Shown piece by piece: positions 34,991 to 43,834 of a stretch of 64,000 nt of DNA; position 1 is the stretch's first letter; each line of letters begins with the position of its first letter. The notes beneath the pieces are model-generated. The model made no database searches and was not told the origin of the DNA. It worked only from the letters and a program-made list of their open reading frames with translations. The stretch comes from CAYWWY01 sp964580185 (lineage in GTDB: Bacteria; Thermotogota; Thermotogae; MWEM01). A program made the position numbers and the translations under genes. The stretch lies in NCBI GenBank assembly GCA_964580185.1, contig CAZOJQ010000003.1, positions 31,062 to 95,061 on the forward strand, given 5' to 3'.

Positions 34991-36228
34991 CCAATGACCT
35001 CAAAAACTAGTGATATGTTATGCCCTCCAAATCCAAAGGAGTTTTTCAGAAAGTGCTTGCCAGAAAAGGATCTTGCCTGGTTTGGGACAAAGTCGAATCC
35101 TTCCAGTTGAGGGTCTGGTTGTTCCAGGTTGATTGTGGGGTGAATGAACCCATTTTGCATGCACAAGATCATGGATGCAACCTCAATCCCCCCCGCAGCT
35201 CCAAGACCATGCCCGTAAATCGATTTGGTTGATACGATGGGGATTGATCGAGCATGATCGCCCAACACTCGAGAGATTGCTTTTATTTCGGCTACATCCC
35301 CTGCGGGCGTTGAAGTCGCATGGCAATTCACAACATCGATCTGATTTGGGGTCAGGTTCGCGTGTTTCAAAGCGAGTGCGATCGAACGAGAAGAGCCTTT
35401 CCCTTCTGGGTCTGGTGCAGCCATATGGTAAGCGTCACCGCTCATTCCATATCCCTTCAAGCGAGCATAGATATTTGCCCCCCGAGCGACTGCGTCCTCT
35501 TCTCTTTCTAAAACAAAGATTGCGCTTCCTTCAGACATCACAAAACCATCTCTTTGGGTGTCGAATGGTCGACTGGCACGCTTGGGATCTTCGTTTCTTC
35601 TCGATAGGGCGCTCATCGCATTAAAAGCGGCAACCACCAGAGGGGTTATGCATCCTTCTGTGCCTCCTGCCAATACAGCTTTCGCTTGTCCTTGCTGTAA
35701 CAAGGAGGCCGCAGTGGCAATAGAGTGAAGGGAAGAAGCGCATGCGCTTACAACACTGTAGTTGGGTCCACGCAATCCTAACTCGATCGATACCATTCCC
35801 GCGGCCATGTCCGTCAACATCATGGGTACCAAAAAGGGGCTTACGCGAGAAGGACCTCGATCCATAAACTTTTGGAACTCGGTCGATAAAGTATTGAATC
35901 CACCGATCCCGGATGTAACTACAACGCCAATTTCATCGGCCATTTCTTCATCAACAACTAATTGACTATCTTCAAGAGCCATTTTCGCTGCAGCGATACC
36001 AAATAAAAACGCTCGATCAATTTTCCGGACCTGCTTTTTGTCCATATATTTTTCTGGTACGAAATCTTTTACTTCTGCAGCAATTTGTACCGGAAAATCA
36101 TCGACAGGAAAATGAGTGATTCGGTCAACACGACTTTCCGCTTTCCGTAATGATTGTATGGTTTGTTCCTTGCCTTCTCCCATACTCGAAATGATACCGA
36201 TTCCAGTGATGACGATACTTTCTACCAT
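34987..36228 (-). CDS. fabF: beta-ketoacyl-ACP synthase II
   Basis: A 413-residue condensing enzyme of fatty acid synthesis. The catalytic triad is visible: Cys in VVSACASSLHS, His in NCHATSTPAGD and His in SIYGHGLGAAGG. The C-terminal GFGGHNISLVFE is typical of FabF. The start MVESIVITGIG fits the family; ATGs at 36237 and 36240 are alternatives. It is separated from other fab genes and heads the operon fabF-degV-kinase-regulator-activase. Confidence 0.93.
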   Translation of the reverse strand: MVESIVITGIGIISSMGEGKEQTIQSLRKAESRVDRITHFPVDDFPVQIAAEVKDFVPEKYMDKKQVRKIDRAFLFGIAAAKMALEDSQLVVDEEMADEIGVVVTSGIGGFNTLSTEFQKFMDRGPSRVSPFLVPMMLTDMAAGMVSIELGLRGPNYSVVSACASSLHSIATAASLLQQGQAKAVLAGGTEGCITPLVVAAFNAMSALSRRNEDPKRASRPFDTQRDGFVMSEGSAIFVLEREEDAVARGANIYARLKGYGMSGDAYHMAAPDPEGKGSSRSIALALKHANLTPNQIDVVNCHATSTPAGDVAEIKAISRVLGDHARSIPIVSTKSIYGHGLGAAGGIEVASMILCMQNGFIHPTINLEQPDPQLEGFDFVPNQARSFSGKHFLKNSFGFGGHNISLVFEVIG

Positions 36229-36393
36229 TGGTTGCATCAACCCCTTTCATACGTGTCCCCCAAGGCGAAATGTAATTCAGTATAGTTTACCCTATCTCAG
36301 CCGAATGGATCCAAACTGTTCGATTTTCGGAAACCTCGACCTTTTTTTGGTACATCCTAAGAACAGACTGTATCCCTTTAGTTTGGAATAGTG

Positions 36394-36402
36394 TGGTATA
36401 AT
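36394..36402 (+). promoter_or_regulatory. extended -10 promoter of the methylase-like gene
   Basis: TGG-TATAAT at 36394-36402. It overlaps the first possible ATG (36401), so translation must begin downstream. Confidence 0.65.
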
Positions 36403-36439
36403 GAGGCATCGATCCATTAAGGAGGGAGGAAAGAAAGAG

Positions 36440-38257
36440 TTGTTGTTCTTCCTTTTCCATGGGCTGGTGTCACGGATCCATCGCCTTGAACTTGGGGCCT
36501 GTTTCCTCAAGTTGGTGATCCAAACCGGTTCTCAGCTAGGGTTTCGCTATGATGGACCGGATTTTTGCTCCATTCAGAAAAAAGGACACCAGATAAAAGA
36601 AGTGCTATCCCAAACCATCAAAGAAATAGAAGAAAACAACCCCTTTTTTGTTCTAACAACAGATGAAGGGAAAAAAGGGATATTCACTGGTTTTCTTTTC
36701 GAAGAACTCGATCAAATCGATGATCAACGATTGATGAAAAGCCTTCGCTTTGCTGATACTGTTGATATCAAGGATATTCAGCAAACGCGAGAAGTGATTT
36801 GGGGGTATATTCAGACTCAAAGCATCCAGAACCAAACGCAATCGCGGTTCTATTCAACATCAGATCATCTCGTGCGATTGATCATCAAAATCCTTCAGCC
36901 TTCCGCACGTACCTCTCTTTGTGATTTGGGATCTGGTTGGGGTTTACTGGGAGCACGAGCGTTAATGCAAAACCCTCGGATTCAATTGAGCGGTCAAGAA
37001 AAAGAACGAGCTCCTTTCTTCCTGAGCATCATTCATTTTCTCCTGATGGGTTTCTACCACACAAATTTCGTATATGGCGATTTGATCGAGAACCCTATGC
37101 TTCTTGACAAGGATGGATTGCGTTCTTTTGATGCAGTGGTTGGCGATTTGCCGATTGCATATTCCAACCATGAGCTCATAATCAGGAACTATCCAGAACG
37201 ATTTCCCGCAGGTATGGAAAAAGGGATGTCGAGAGATTGGTTTTTTGTTTTGCATGCATTGCATGTTCTTCAATCAGACGGTATAGCGGTGTTGGCTCTT
37301 TCCACAGCCAGTTTGAACCAATCAGCCGATATGGATGTTCGGAAACATTTGGTTGAAATGGATTGTGTGGAATCCGTAATCGAAATGCCCGAGCAAATCA
37401 CTGATCTACATTCTCATCCTCGATCGTTATTGATTTTACGGAAAAAAAAGGATCGAGAGAGAAAAGGGAAAGTACTCATGATTGATGCCTATTCAAAGAA
37501 CCTTTTTGGATACCCGATTGCAGCAGGTGAGTGTGTGAATATGCTATCCCATATTTTTCAAGAAGGAAAAGAAATCACTGGGATCAGTACATGGGTATCA
37601 TTTAAGCAGTTGGAAGGACGGTCCTACGTACTCGGCGCATCCGGTTATGTGCAAACGGAAGGATTGTGCAAAGAGGGAATTCCCGCTCATCGATTGGATG
37701 CATTCACATCCCGGATCTTCCGTGGTCTTCAGATCAGGCCTGAAGAGTACGAACCTCGCGGACCAAACCAAAGCAAACCTGTTGTGTTTTTTTGGAGTTC
37801 AGGAGATATCCATGATCCTGGTGAAAAACAGATGCACCCCATGCGAGAAATCCGGTTTGTCAATGATAAATGGAACTCCTACTCCCTTCAAGAAAATGAT
37901 GTTGTCATCTCGGCTCGAGGAACTGTCATTAAGTCCGCAGTGATTCAAACCGACCAACTGCCTGCAATCGCATCAGCAAACATTCTTTGCATTCGATTGA
38001 ACAAAGAAACCGCGGATCCGTATTATCTCAAAGCTTTTTTTGATAGCCCCAAAGGACAGATGCTTCTCCATTCCATTCAAACCGGCCGAAAAATCAAAGT
38101 AATCAATCCTGGGAACTTGGGAACACTATTGGTTCCTTTTCCCCCTATTGAAGTACAGAAGGAGATCGGACAATTGTATTCCAATGCTTTCGCTCAATTC
38201 ACTGCCGCGAAAAAAACCTTTCAAAGGGAAATCGAAGGAGTGTACTCTTTTTTTTAG
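36440..38257 (+). CDS. HsdM-HsdS-like fusion with degenerate methylase motif
   Basis: A 605-residue protein. An N-terminal helical region of about 140 residues precedes an N6-adenine-methylase-like fold (FYSTSDHLVRLIIKIL, motif I CDLGSGWGLLG near residue 165, GQEKERAP). The part after ~400 resembles one half of a type I specificity subunit: a target-recognition region, then DVVISARGTV...YYLKAFFDSPKGQ...PFPPIEVQKEIG. The catalytic motif IV, normally NPPF/Y, reads GDLPIAY (near residue 238). No HsdR or nuclease gene is nearby. Start TTG 36440 follows AAGGAGGGAGG; the ATG at 36401 is upstream of the likely transcript. It may bind a DNA site without methylating it, or use an altered active site. 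Confidence 0.75.
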   Translation: MLFFLFHGLVSRIHRLELGACFLKLVIQTGSQLGFRYDGPDFCSIQKKGHQIKEVLSQTIKEIEENNPFFVLTTDEGKKGIFTGFLFEELDQIDDQRLMKSLRFADTVDIKDIQQTREVIWGYIQTQSIQNQTQSRFYSTSDHLVRLIIKILQPSARTSLCDLGSGWGLLGARALMQNPRIQLSGQEKERAPFFLSIIHFLLMGFYHTNFVYGDLIENPMLLDKDGLRSFDAVVGDLPIAYSNHELIIRNYPERFPAGMEKGMSRDWFFVLHALHVLQSDGIAVLALSTASLNQSADMDVRKHLVEMDCVESVIEMPEQITDLHSHPRSLLILRKKKDRERKGKVLMIDAYSKNLFGYPIAAGECVNMLSHIFQEGKEITGISTWVSFKQLEGRSYVLGASGYVQTEGLCKEGIPAHRLDAFTSRIFRGLQIRPEEYEPRGPNQSKPVVFFWSSGDIHDPGEKQMHPMREIRFVNDKWNSYSLQENDVVISARGTVIKSAVIQTDQLPAIASANILCIRLNKETADPYYLKAFFDSPKGQMLLHSIQTGRKIKVINPGNLGTLLVPFPPIEVQKEIGQLYSNAFAQFTAAKKTFQREIEGVYSFF

Positions 38258-38285
38258 ACAATTTGAAAAACCGTGCTTTCCGGGA

Positions 38286-38334
38286 ATCTTGCTTGTCGGT
38301 TCCGCAAAGGTTCGGGCAAGGATATCTTTTTTTT
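38286..38334 (+). terminator. probable terminator after the methylase-like gene
   Basis: A 9-base-pair stem with several G-T pairs (38286-38294 with 38312-38320), a large loop, and nine T starting 6 bases later. Confidence 0.45.
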
Positions 38335-38381
38335 TCGGACCAGAGTGATTGCTCATTCTTCGTTTCAAAAGGAGCTTCTGT

Positions 38382-41003
38382 ATGCATTTAATGGGGTATG
38401 TGGCTTTATGTATCGCGGGGACCGGGTTGTCCTTTGTAATGGGATTGATTGCATTTCGAAAACGTCCCGCTCCCGGAGCAACTGAAACAGTTGTTTTGAT
38501 GGTTTTCATCGGAATTTGGTGTTTTACGTCGATTTTTGAAGCAATTGCGGTAACCCAAGCAGGTAAAGCTCTTTGGTCGGCTATTTCGTATATTGGCAGT
38601 CAAACAACATCGGTCTTTTTTTTCTTATTTGTTCTACAGACGATAGGAAGAGAAAAGTGGATTTCTACCAAACGAACAGTATTCCTTCTTATTGTGCCAA
38701 CCATCCAAATTATTCTCTCCTTTACGAATGATTCTCATAGGCTGATTTGGTCCAGTATTGAGCTTGAATCAATTCCTGGAGGAATTGTCGGTGTATATGA
38801 ACGGGGATCACTGTTTTGGGTCAACAGTGCATATGCCTATTCCTTGGTCATCATTTCTGTCTTTCTCTTGTTTCGATATGTAATCACTTCCCGGGATCTG
38901 TTTCTTCGCCAATCGACAATGATCATTATCGGTTGCGCCTTTCCTTTTATCACAAGCATTCAGTATATCATGGATAACCGAGTAATCGGAGGGTTTGACC
39001 CTACCCCGCTCAGTTTTGTGGTATCAATAAGCCTCATCGCATGGGCCACTCTGCGTTTTGGGTTGTTGAAAGTTTCTCCCATTGCATGGGAACAAGTCGC
39101 AATGAACCTTATCGATGGATTATTGGTTGTTGATCGAGAAAACTACATAATCAATTGGAATTCAACGCTTGCAGACTGGTTGGAACCCGTTCGTTTAAAT
39201 GTAGGTACAAAAGCTTCTCGCGCCCTTGTTCATTGGCCTCGTTTACAAAAGCTGGGAATGGACAACCCCCAAGAATCCGTTGAACTTGAAGAACATAGTC
39301 CGAAGGATCGAGTGTTTCATGTTGATGCTACAGTTCTTTCGGACAGAATGAATCGGTATATCGGCCGAGCTTTTCTATTCCGAGATGTAACCAAACTTAA
39401 GCAAACCCAACGATTTCTTGAAAAAGCAAGGAAAGACGCTCTTTTGGCCAATCAGGTTAAAAGTCAGTTTATTGCAACGGTCAGTCACGAGTTGCGGAAT
39501 CCTCTCCATGCAGTTACGGGATTGTTGACCTTGCTTGAACCCTATCTAACCACCGAAGAGCAGAGGACATATCTGGATCGAATTTCAATAGGCGTTGATT
39601 CTCTCCGTACGATCATCAATGATATTCTTGATCTATCAAAACTGGAAGCAGGTAAGATGGTGCTGGAAAAAGCCCCTTTTTCCTTGCGTGAGCTCATCGA
39701 GCGGATTCAGAACCTGTTTGAACCGATTGCCCTGAAGAAAGGAATTCGGTTTCAGATGGACCCGGTTTTTTTCTCGGATGTAGTCTATTTGGGTGATTCT
39801 TTACGCATTCACCAAATCTTGAGCAACCTATTCAGTAATGCGCTGAAGTTTACAGATCAAGGGTACATTCAGTTTCGAGTAGAACCTGAACCGCAGCAAA
39901 TCCGGTTTACAATATCCGATTCGGGAATCGGAATGAGCGATCAATACCTAGAAAAACTCTTCACACCCTACACCCAAGCCGATTCATCGACTGGACGTCA
40001 GTATGGAGGGACTGGATTGGGACTCTCTATTTGCAAGAGCTTAATTGATGCGATGGAAGGAAGGATTGAAGTCGTCAGTAAAGTGGGAGAAGGGAGTCAG
40101 TTTGTTGTTGAACTACCCCTTCAACAGCAAAAAGGGAAAGAAGGATTGTTGGATTTTCCGACCAAAAGGATTGACAAAACTTCTCTTTTTGCACCCGAAC
40201 CGATCTTTCATTCAAAACGAGTGCTTTTGATTGAAGACGAAGAAAGCAATGCCAAGCTTATGAGAGAAATTCTTATGAAAAAAGAGGTTCTAGTCGATAT
40301 TGCCGATACCGGAAGAAAAGCCCTGCGTTTTGGCGAGACTTGTTCATACGACCTAATCATTACGGATTATTATCTCCCTGATATGAATGGACCTGAGCTC
40401 CTCGAGAAGTTTTCCCAAATCCCCGGATTCGTGGCAAAAATTGTTGTTCTTTCGGGGTCATCAAAAGAAGAAACCGAAAGACTGGCTCAAGATGCGAGTG
40501 TTGAAATGGTGTTACACAAACCGCTACCTCCAGAGGAGCTGTTTGCAGCCCTGAGGTCGATTTGGGGCGAAATAAAGGGTGAGCCCATCGAAAGAAAAGA
40601 ACAGACTCATGAACGGCCGATTCCCCATATTGATGTAGCCCGGGGAATTGAAATGACAGGAGGAGACCCAGAGATGCACAAAGAGCTATTGACAATTTTT
40701 TTGCGTTCATTGGAAGAGGAATGGATCCCGAAATTTGATCTGAGGAATCCATGGGAAGATATTCGCCCCTTGGTGCACAAGATCAAAGGGGCTGCAGCTC
40801 TGGTCGGCGCGATTGACCTTGCGGATATGTGCAAAACGGTAGAAGAGATGGAAAAGAATGGCCAACTGGAGTTGTTGGACACGGATCATCGGAATCGAAT
40901 GAGGAAAAAGCTCGATCAAGAAATTCGTTCGTTAGTGGCTTGTCCTGAACTGAAATCCTATATTTCCCATCCAACCGATCCGCTTTTGAAAGAAGGAAAG
41001 TAA
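38382..41003 (+). CDS. 7TM hybrid histidine kinase with receiver and Hpt domains
   Basis: An 873-residue multistep phosphorelay kinase. The N terminus has seven membrane helices (about residues 1-235) of the histidine-kinase 7TM type. A PAS domain (LIDGLLVVDRENYIINWN) follows, then HisKA (TVSHELRNPLHAVTG) and HATPase (NLFSNALKF, DSGIGM, GGTGLGLSI). Next come a receiver with phospho-Asp in LIITDYYLPDMNG and a C-terminal Hpt domain with His in VHKIKGAAALVG. The start at 38382 follows AAAGGAG; an earlier frame start lacks this. No separate output regulator is adjacent, so the final target is unknown. The downstream SpoIIE phosphatase is on the other strand. Confidence 0.92.
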   Translation: MHLMGYVALCIAGTGLSFVMGLIAFRKRPAPGATETVVLMVFIGIWCFTSIFEAIAVTQAGKALWSAISYIGSQTTSVFFFLFVLQTIGREKWISTKRTVFLLIVPTIQIILSFTNDSHRLIWSSIELESIPGGIVGVYERGSLFWVNSAYAYSLVIISVFLLFRYVITSRDLFLRQSTMIIIGCAFPFITSIQYIMDNRVIGGFDPTPLSFVVSISLIAWATLRFGLLKVSPIAWEQVAMNLIDGLLVVDRENYIINWNSTLADWLEPVRLNVGTKASRALVHWPRLQKLGMDNPQESVELEEHSPKDRVFHVDATVLSDRMNRYIGRAFLFRDVTKLKQTQRFLEKARKDALLANQVKSQFIATVSHELRNPLHAVTGLLTLLEPYLTTEEQRTYLDRISIGVDSLRTIINDILDLSKLEAGKMVLEKAPFSLRELIERIQNLFEPIALKKGIRFQMDPVFFSDVVYLGDSLRIHQILSNLFSNALKFTDQGYIQFRVEPEPQQIRFTISDSGIGMSDQYLEKLFTPYTQADSSTGRQYGGTGLGLSICKSLIDAMEGRIEVVSKVGEGSQFVVELPLQQQKGKEGLLDFPTKRIDKTSLFAPEPIFHSKRVLLIEDEESNAKLMREILMKKEVLVDIADTGRKALRFGETCSYDLIITDYYLPDMNGPELLEKFSQIPGFVAKIVVLSGSSKEETERLAQDASVEMVLHKPLPPEELFAALRSIWGEIKGEPIERKEQTHERPIPHIDVARGIEMTGGDPEMHKELLTIFLRSLEEEWIPKFDLRNPWEDIRPLVHKIKGAAALVGAIDLADMCKTVEEMEKNGQLELLDTDHRNRMRKKLDQEIRSLVACPELKSYISHPTDPLLKEGK

Positions 41004-41065
41004 GCCATATGGGGTATACTCCTGGATTTTCACGATCGTTACACAAAACAGCACAAATTGGTTCT

Positions 41066-41096
41066 TGACACTGAGTTAAGTCCTTGATGTACAATA
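41066..41096 (+). promoter_or_regulatory. possible promoter of a small RNA
   Basis: Consensus TTGACA (41066-41071) and TACAAT (41091-41096), with a 19-base spacer that is longer than ideal. Confidence 0.4.
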
Positions 41097-41102
41097 CCTT
41101 TG

Positions 41103-41168
41103 AGCATAAACACCAACCAACCACACTGCTCACATAGATAGCCCTTCGTTTTTGCGAAGGGCTTTTTC
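41103..41168 (+). ncRNA. candidate small RNA (about 65 bases)
   Basis: The interval between a plausible promoter and a strong plus-strand terminator has no reading frame with a ribosome binding site. Its 5' part is an unstructured C/A-rich stretch (ACACCAACCAACCACAC) and its 3' part is the terminator hairpin, the layout of many regulatory RNAs. It could equally be the untranslated tail of the hybrid kinase transcript. Confidence 0.3.
41140..41168 (+). terminator. rho-independent terminator
   Basis: A 9-base-pair stem AGCCCTTCG/CGAAGGGCT with a 6-base loop, then TTTTC. There is no T run on the minus strand, so it serves plus-strand transcripts. Confidence 0.85.
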
Positions 41169-41170
41169 TT

Positions 41171-43051
41171 TCAGGATGCACCCATGGCAGGATCTACATC
41201 GATGGATTTCTCTCTAAGCCGAATTGCCAACATTGTTACGTCATCGGAAGCAGGCGATTCTAGAACAAAATTGCTGATTGCGAGGCGGATGGTCTGGAGT
41301 ATGGTCTGTGTATCCAAACCAAGGGTTTTGTTAACGGTTTGTACCAATCTTTTACTGGAAAAAAGGGTATTTGTTTTGTTTGTCGCTTCGGTAACGCCAT
41401 CTGTATATAAAAGAAGGACATCGTTGGGTTCCAAAATGCTTTCATGAGCAGAAAACTGGTAGTTTGGAACACACCCCATGACCAAGTTTCGATCTACAGT
41501 GAGATATTCATAGGGTCCTTCGTTTCGTGATATCAAAGGAGGGTTATGTCCAGCGTTGATATACTCCAGACTTCCAGTTTCAATGTCTACCTTACCCATA
41601 AAAACGCTTACAAACATATTTTCTTCGTTTTCAGTGCATAGAATTTGGTTGGTATGGTAGAAGATGTCAGATAGGGAATTTCCTTGCAGGGTTAGGTTCT
41701 TTACAATCGTTCGGGTAATGACCATGAAAAGAGCTGCGGGTATCCCCTTTCCTGAAACATCTCCGATGGAGAAATACAGAAATCGATCGTTGAGAAGGAA
41801 AAAATCATAAAAGTCCCCTCCTACTTCACGAGCGGGTTCCATGGTGGCATATAGATCAATCCTTTGGATATGAGGAAACGGAGGGAACAGATGGGGAAGC
41901 ATGCTGGTCTGAATCTTGTTTGCGATGCGAAGTTCCCCTTCAATTCGTTCTTTTTCGGCGGTCGTTTTCCGTAGGGTATTGATATGGGTTTTTAATTCTC
42001 TCGTCATCCGATTATATGCCTTGGCTAAATCTCCAATTTCGTCTTTTGATCGGAGGATTAGCGTATGATCCAAATTTCCTGAGCTTACTGTATTGACTCC
42101 TTCCATCAGGGCTTTTATCGGAGAAGCAATCCGGTTAGAAATGATCACGACCACTGCCAAGACGCAACATACGATGATGATCATAAGAGAAAGAGTTTTT
42201 TGGATCAGCTCTCGAGCCGTACCGATTAGCTCTTCTTCATACAGGGAGATGCCTAAAGACCAATTCGGAGAATGGGGAATCGGATTGAACACAGTCGCCA
42301 ATGAGGTCCCATCCGGTCGGCGGTAGGTCCCAATCCCGCTTTCATTTTCGATCATTCTTCTTCCGATTTCTTGAAGCCCCATATACCCTATTGAATCAGA
42401 TTGGAGGAGATTGAGGGTCATACGCAATATGTCATCAGGATGAGCAATTAACAGCCCATCATGGTCCACAACATAACCAAATCCTTTGGCTCCGATACGG
42501 ATCGAACCCACTATATCTGAAAGGGTTTCCAAAAGTACAGTTGAGGCGATTAGTCCTTTTCTTCTTCCTTGAAGATCGGTGACGACACTTGCCACAACGA
42601 AGATTTGTTCCCCGGTTGAACGAGATATCATGGTGTGACTGATAAAATTATCAAATCCCCCATGCATAATGGCTTGAAAGTAATCTCGATCTATAATGGT
42701 TCCTTCGGCCCCTAAGGTTGTAATGTAGCGGCCTTCAAAATCTGCAAAGAAAAGGATTTCATAATCGGGATTCATCTCGCCCGCCCAACTTCTTAGAGCG
42801 ACCGTAATTTGCTCCCATGTGCCTTCCCGGATCAGGGGGTTTTTTGCCAGTGTACTGATATCTGTGATGTATCCATGGATCAGCCGCCCAATTTCAGCAG
42901 ACCGCGCGACTAGAACTTCTGTGCTCAAGTCTTGGGTTAATGGAATTATGGTATCTCGAATTTGGATAAAGTTTACGATCCCCAAGACGGAAAGCAGCAC
43001 GATCATCGATCCCCCAAACCAAATGAGCATCTTGTTCCGAATCGAATGCAC
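41171..43051 (-). CDS. Cache-HAMP-SpoIIE serine phosphatase (RsbU-like)
   Basis: A 626-residue membrane sensor phosphatase. A first helix (LIWFGGSMIVLLSVLGIVNFI) and an extracytoplasmic double-Cache-like domain (about residues 40-280, with GYVVDHDGLLIAHPD) precede a second helix (MIIIVCCVLAVVVIIS). A HAMP domain (ASPIKALMEGVNTVSSGNL) and a C-terminal PP2C/SpoIIE domain follow. The metal-binding motifs are EVGGDFYDF, GDVSGKGIPAALFM and SDDVTMLAIR. It should dephosphorylate an anti-sigma-factor antagonist in a partner-switch pathway in response to a small ligand; no such partner genes are in the window. The start is GTG at 43051 behind AAGGAGG. Confidence 0.92.
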   Translation of the reverse strand: MHSIRNKMLIWFGGSMIVLLSVLGIVNFIQIRDTIIPLTQDLSTEVLVARSAEIGRLIHGYITDISTLAKNPLIREGTWEQITVALRSWAGEMNPDYEILFFADFEGRYITTLGAEGTIIDRDYFQAIMHGGFDNFISHTMISRSTGEQIFVVASVVTDLQGRRKGLIASTVLLETLSDIVGSIRIGAKGFGYVVDHDGLLIAHPDDILRMTLNLLQSDSIGYMGLQEIGRRMIENESGIGTYRRPDGTSLATVFNPIPHSPNWSLGISLYEEELIGTARELIQKTLSLMIIIVCCVLAVVVIISNRIASPIKALMEGVNTVSSGNLDHTLILRSKDEIGDLAKAYNRMTRELKTHINTLRKTTAEKERIEGELRIANKIQTSMLPHLFPPFPHIQRIDLYATMEPAREVGGDFYDFFLLNDRFLYFSIGDVSGKGIPAALFMVITRTIVKNLTLQGNSLSDIFYHTNQILCTENEENMFVSVFMGKVDIETGSLEYINAGHNPPLISRNEGPYEYLTVDRNLVMGCVPNYQFSAHESILEPNDVLLLYTDGVTEATNKTNTLFSSKRLVQTVNKTLGLDTQTILQTIRLAISNFVLESPASDDVTMLAIRLREKSIDVDPAMGAS

Positions 43052-43132
43052 GCGCTTCCTCCTTTATCCAGGCGATGGGTTCCACAGACAGATTTGGTTT
43101 TTTGGATGCTGGGTTATCGTTTTTTTTCCTCA

Positions 43133-43834
43133 TTATGGGACGGGTCGAATGATTACAGAATGACCAAAACTTTGAAGGATTCCTTGGAACCGTTCGAACA
43201 CTTCTCGTTTATACGGCGCGATGCTAGCGGTTTTTGGTTGGGGTTGATACAATTGAATCGCGACCCGCGGGATGGGGAATCGCGAGAGATGCGCGCCAAT
43301 GCTTGAAAACTCAACTTCTGGTACAAACGGGGGGTACATAGTTATTCGAACCTCAGCGGCCGGAAACCGATTCAATAGGCGCAGGGATCGTTCCCACAAT
43401 TCTTTGGGGCTATCCGTGATTCGATCATAATACAAGGATTTGTAATCCAGAGCTACAAAGTCGATTACAGATGTACCGGAATCAACAGTACCTCCCAAAA
43501 GACACCGTTCCAAAAATCCTGGATTCGACCCATTTGTGTCTAGTTTCAACAATAGGCCAGGAAATTTCTGTTTTGTTTTCCGAAGAAAGCCCAGCAAATC
43601 TTCTTCCCAAAGGGTAGGTTCTCCCCCCGATATGACAAGCGCTTGGATTTGGTTTTTTCGTTCAGATAGGTATGCAAAAACCTGCTCCTCACCATGAGGA
43701 GCAGGTTGGGACTTGATCAAATCTGGATTATGACAGTATGGACAATTAAAATTGCAGATCGAGGTAAATAGTACCGACGAGATCTTCTTCGGGTAATCGT
43801 TGAGACTTACTTTTTGCCAACCGCTGAACTTCAT
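43133..43834 (-). CDS. nrdG: anaerobic ribonucleotide reductase activating protein
   Basis: A 233-residue radical-SAM protein. The cluster motif CNFNCPYC is near residue 27, after the typical opening GWQKVSLNDYPKKISSVLFTS, and a GGEPTL SAM-binding motif follows. It installs the glycyl radical on NrdD. It resembles the NrdG2/PflA-like activators of Thermotogota and Bacillota. Its start at 43834 lies 89 bases inside the nrdD reading frame, behind AGAGAGG, so the conserved first ~29 residues are encoded in the overlap. Confidence 0.92.
   Translation of the reverse strand: MKFSGWQKVSLNDYPKKISSVLFTSICNFNCPYCHNPDLIKSQPAPHGEEQVFAYLSERKNQIQALVISGGEPTLWEEDLLGFLRKTKQKFPGLLLKLDTNGSNPGFLERCLLGGTVDSGTSVIDFVALDYKSLYYDRITDSPKELWERSLRLLNRFPAAEVRITMYPPFVPEVEFSSIGAHLSRFPIPRVAIQLYQPQPKTASIAPYKREVFERFQGILQSFGHSVIIRPVP

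Noticed and set aside
36401..36439. ATG at 36401 as the start of the methylase-like gene
   Set aside because: It overlaps the -10 box, so it would not be in the transcript; TTG at 36440 has a strong ribosome binding site.
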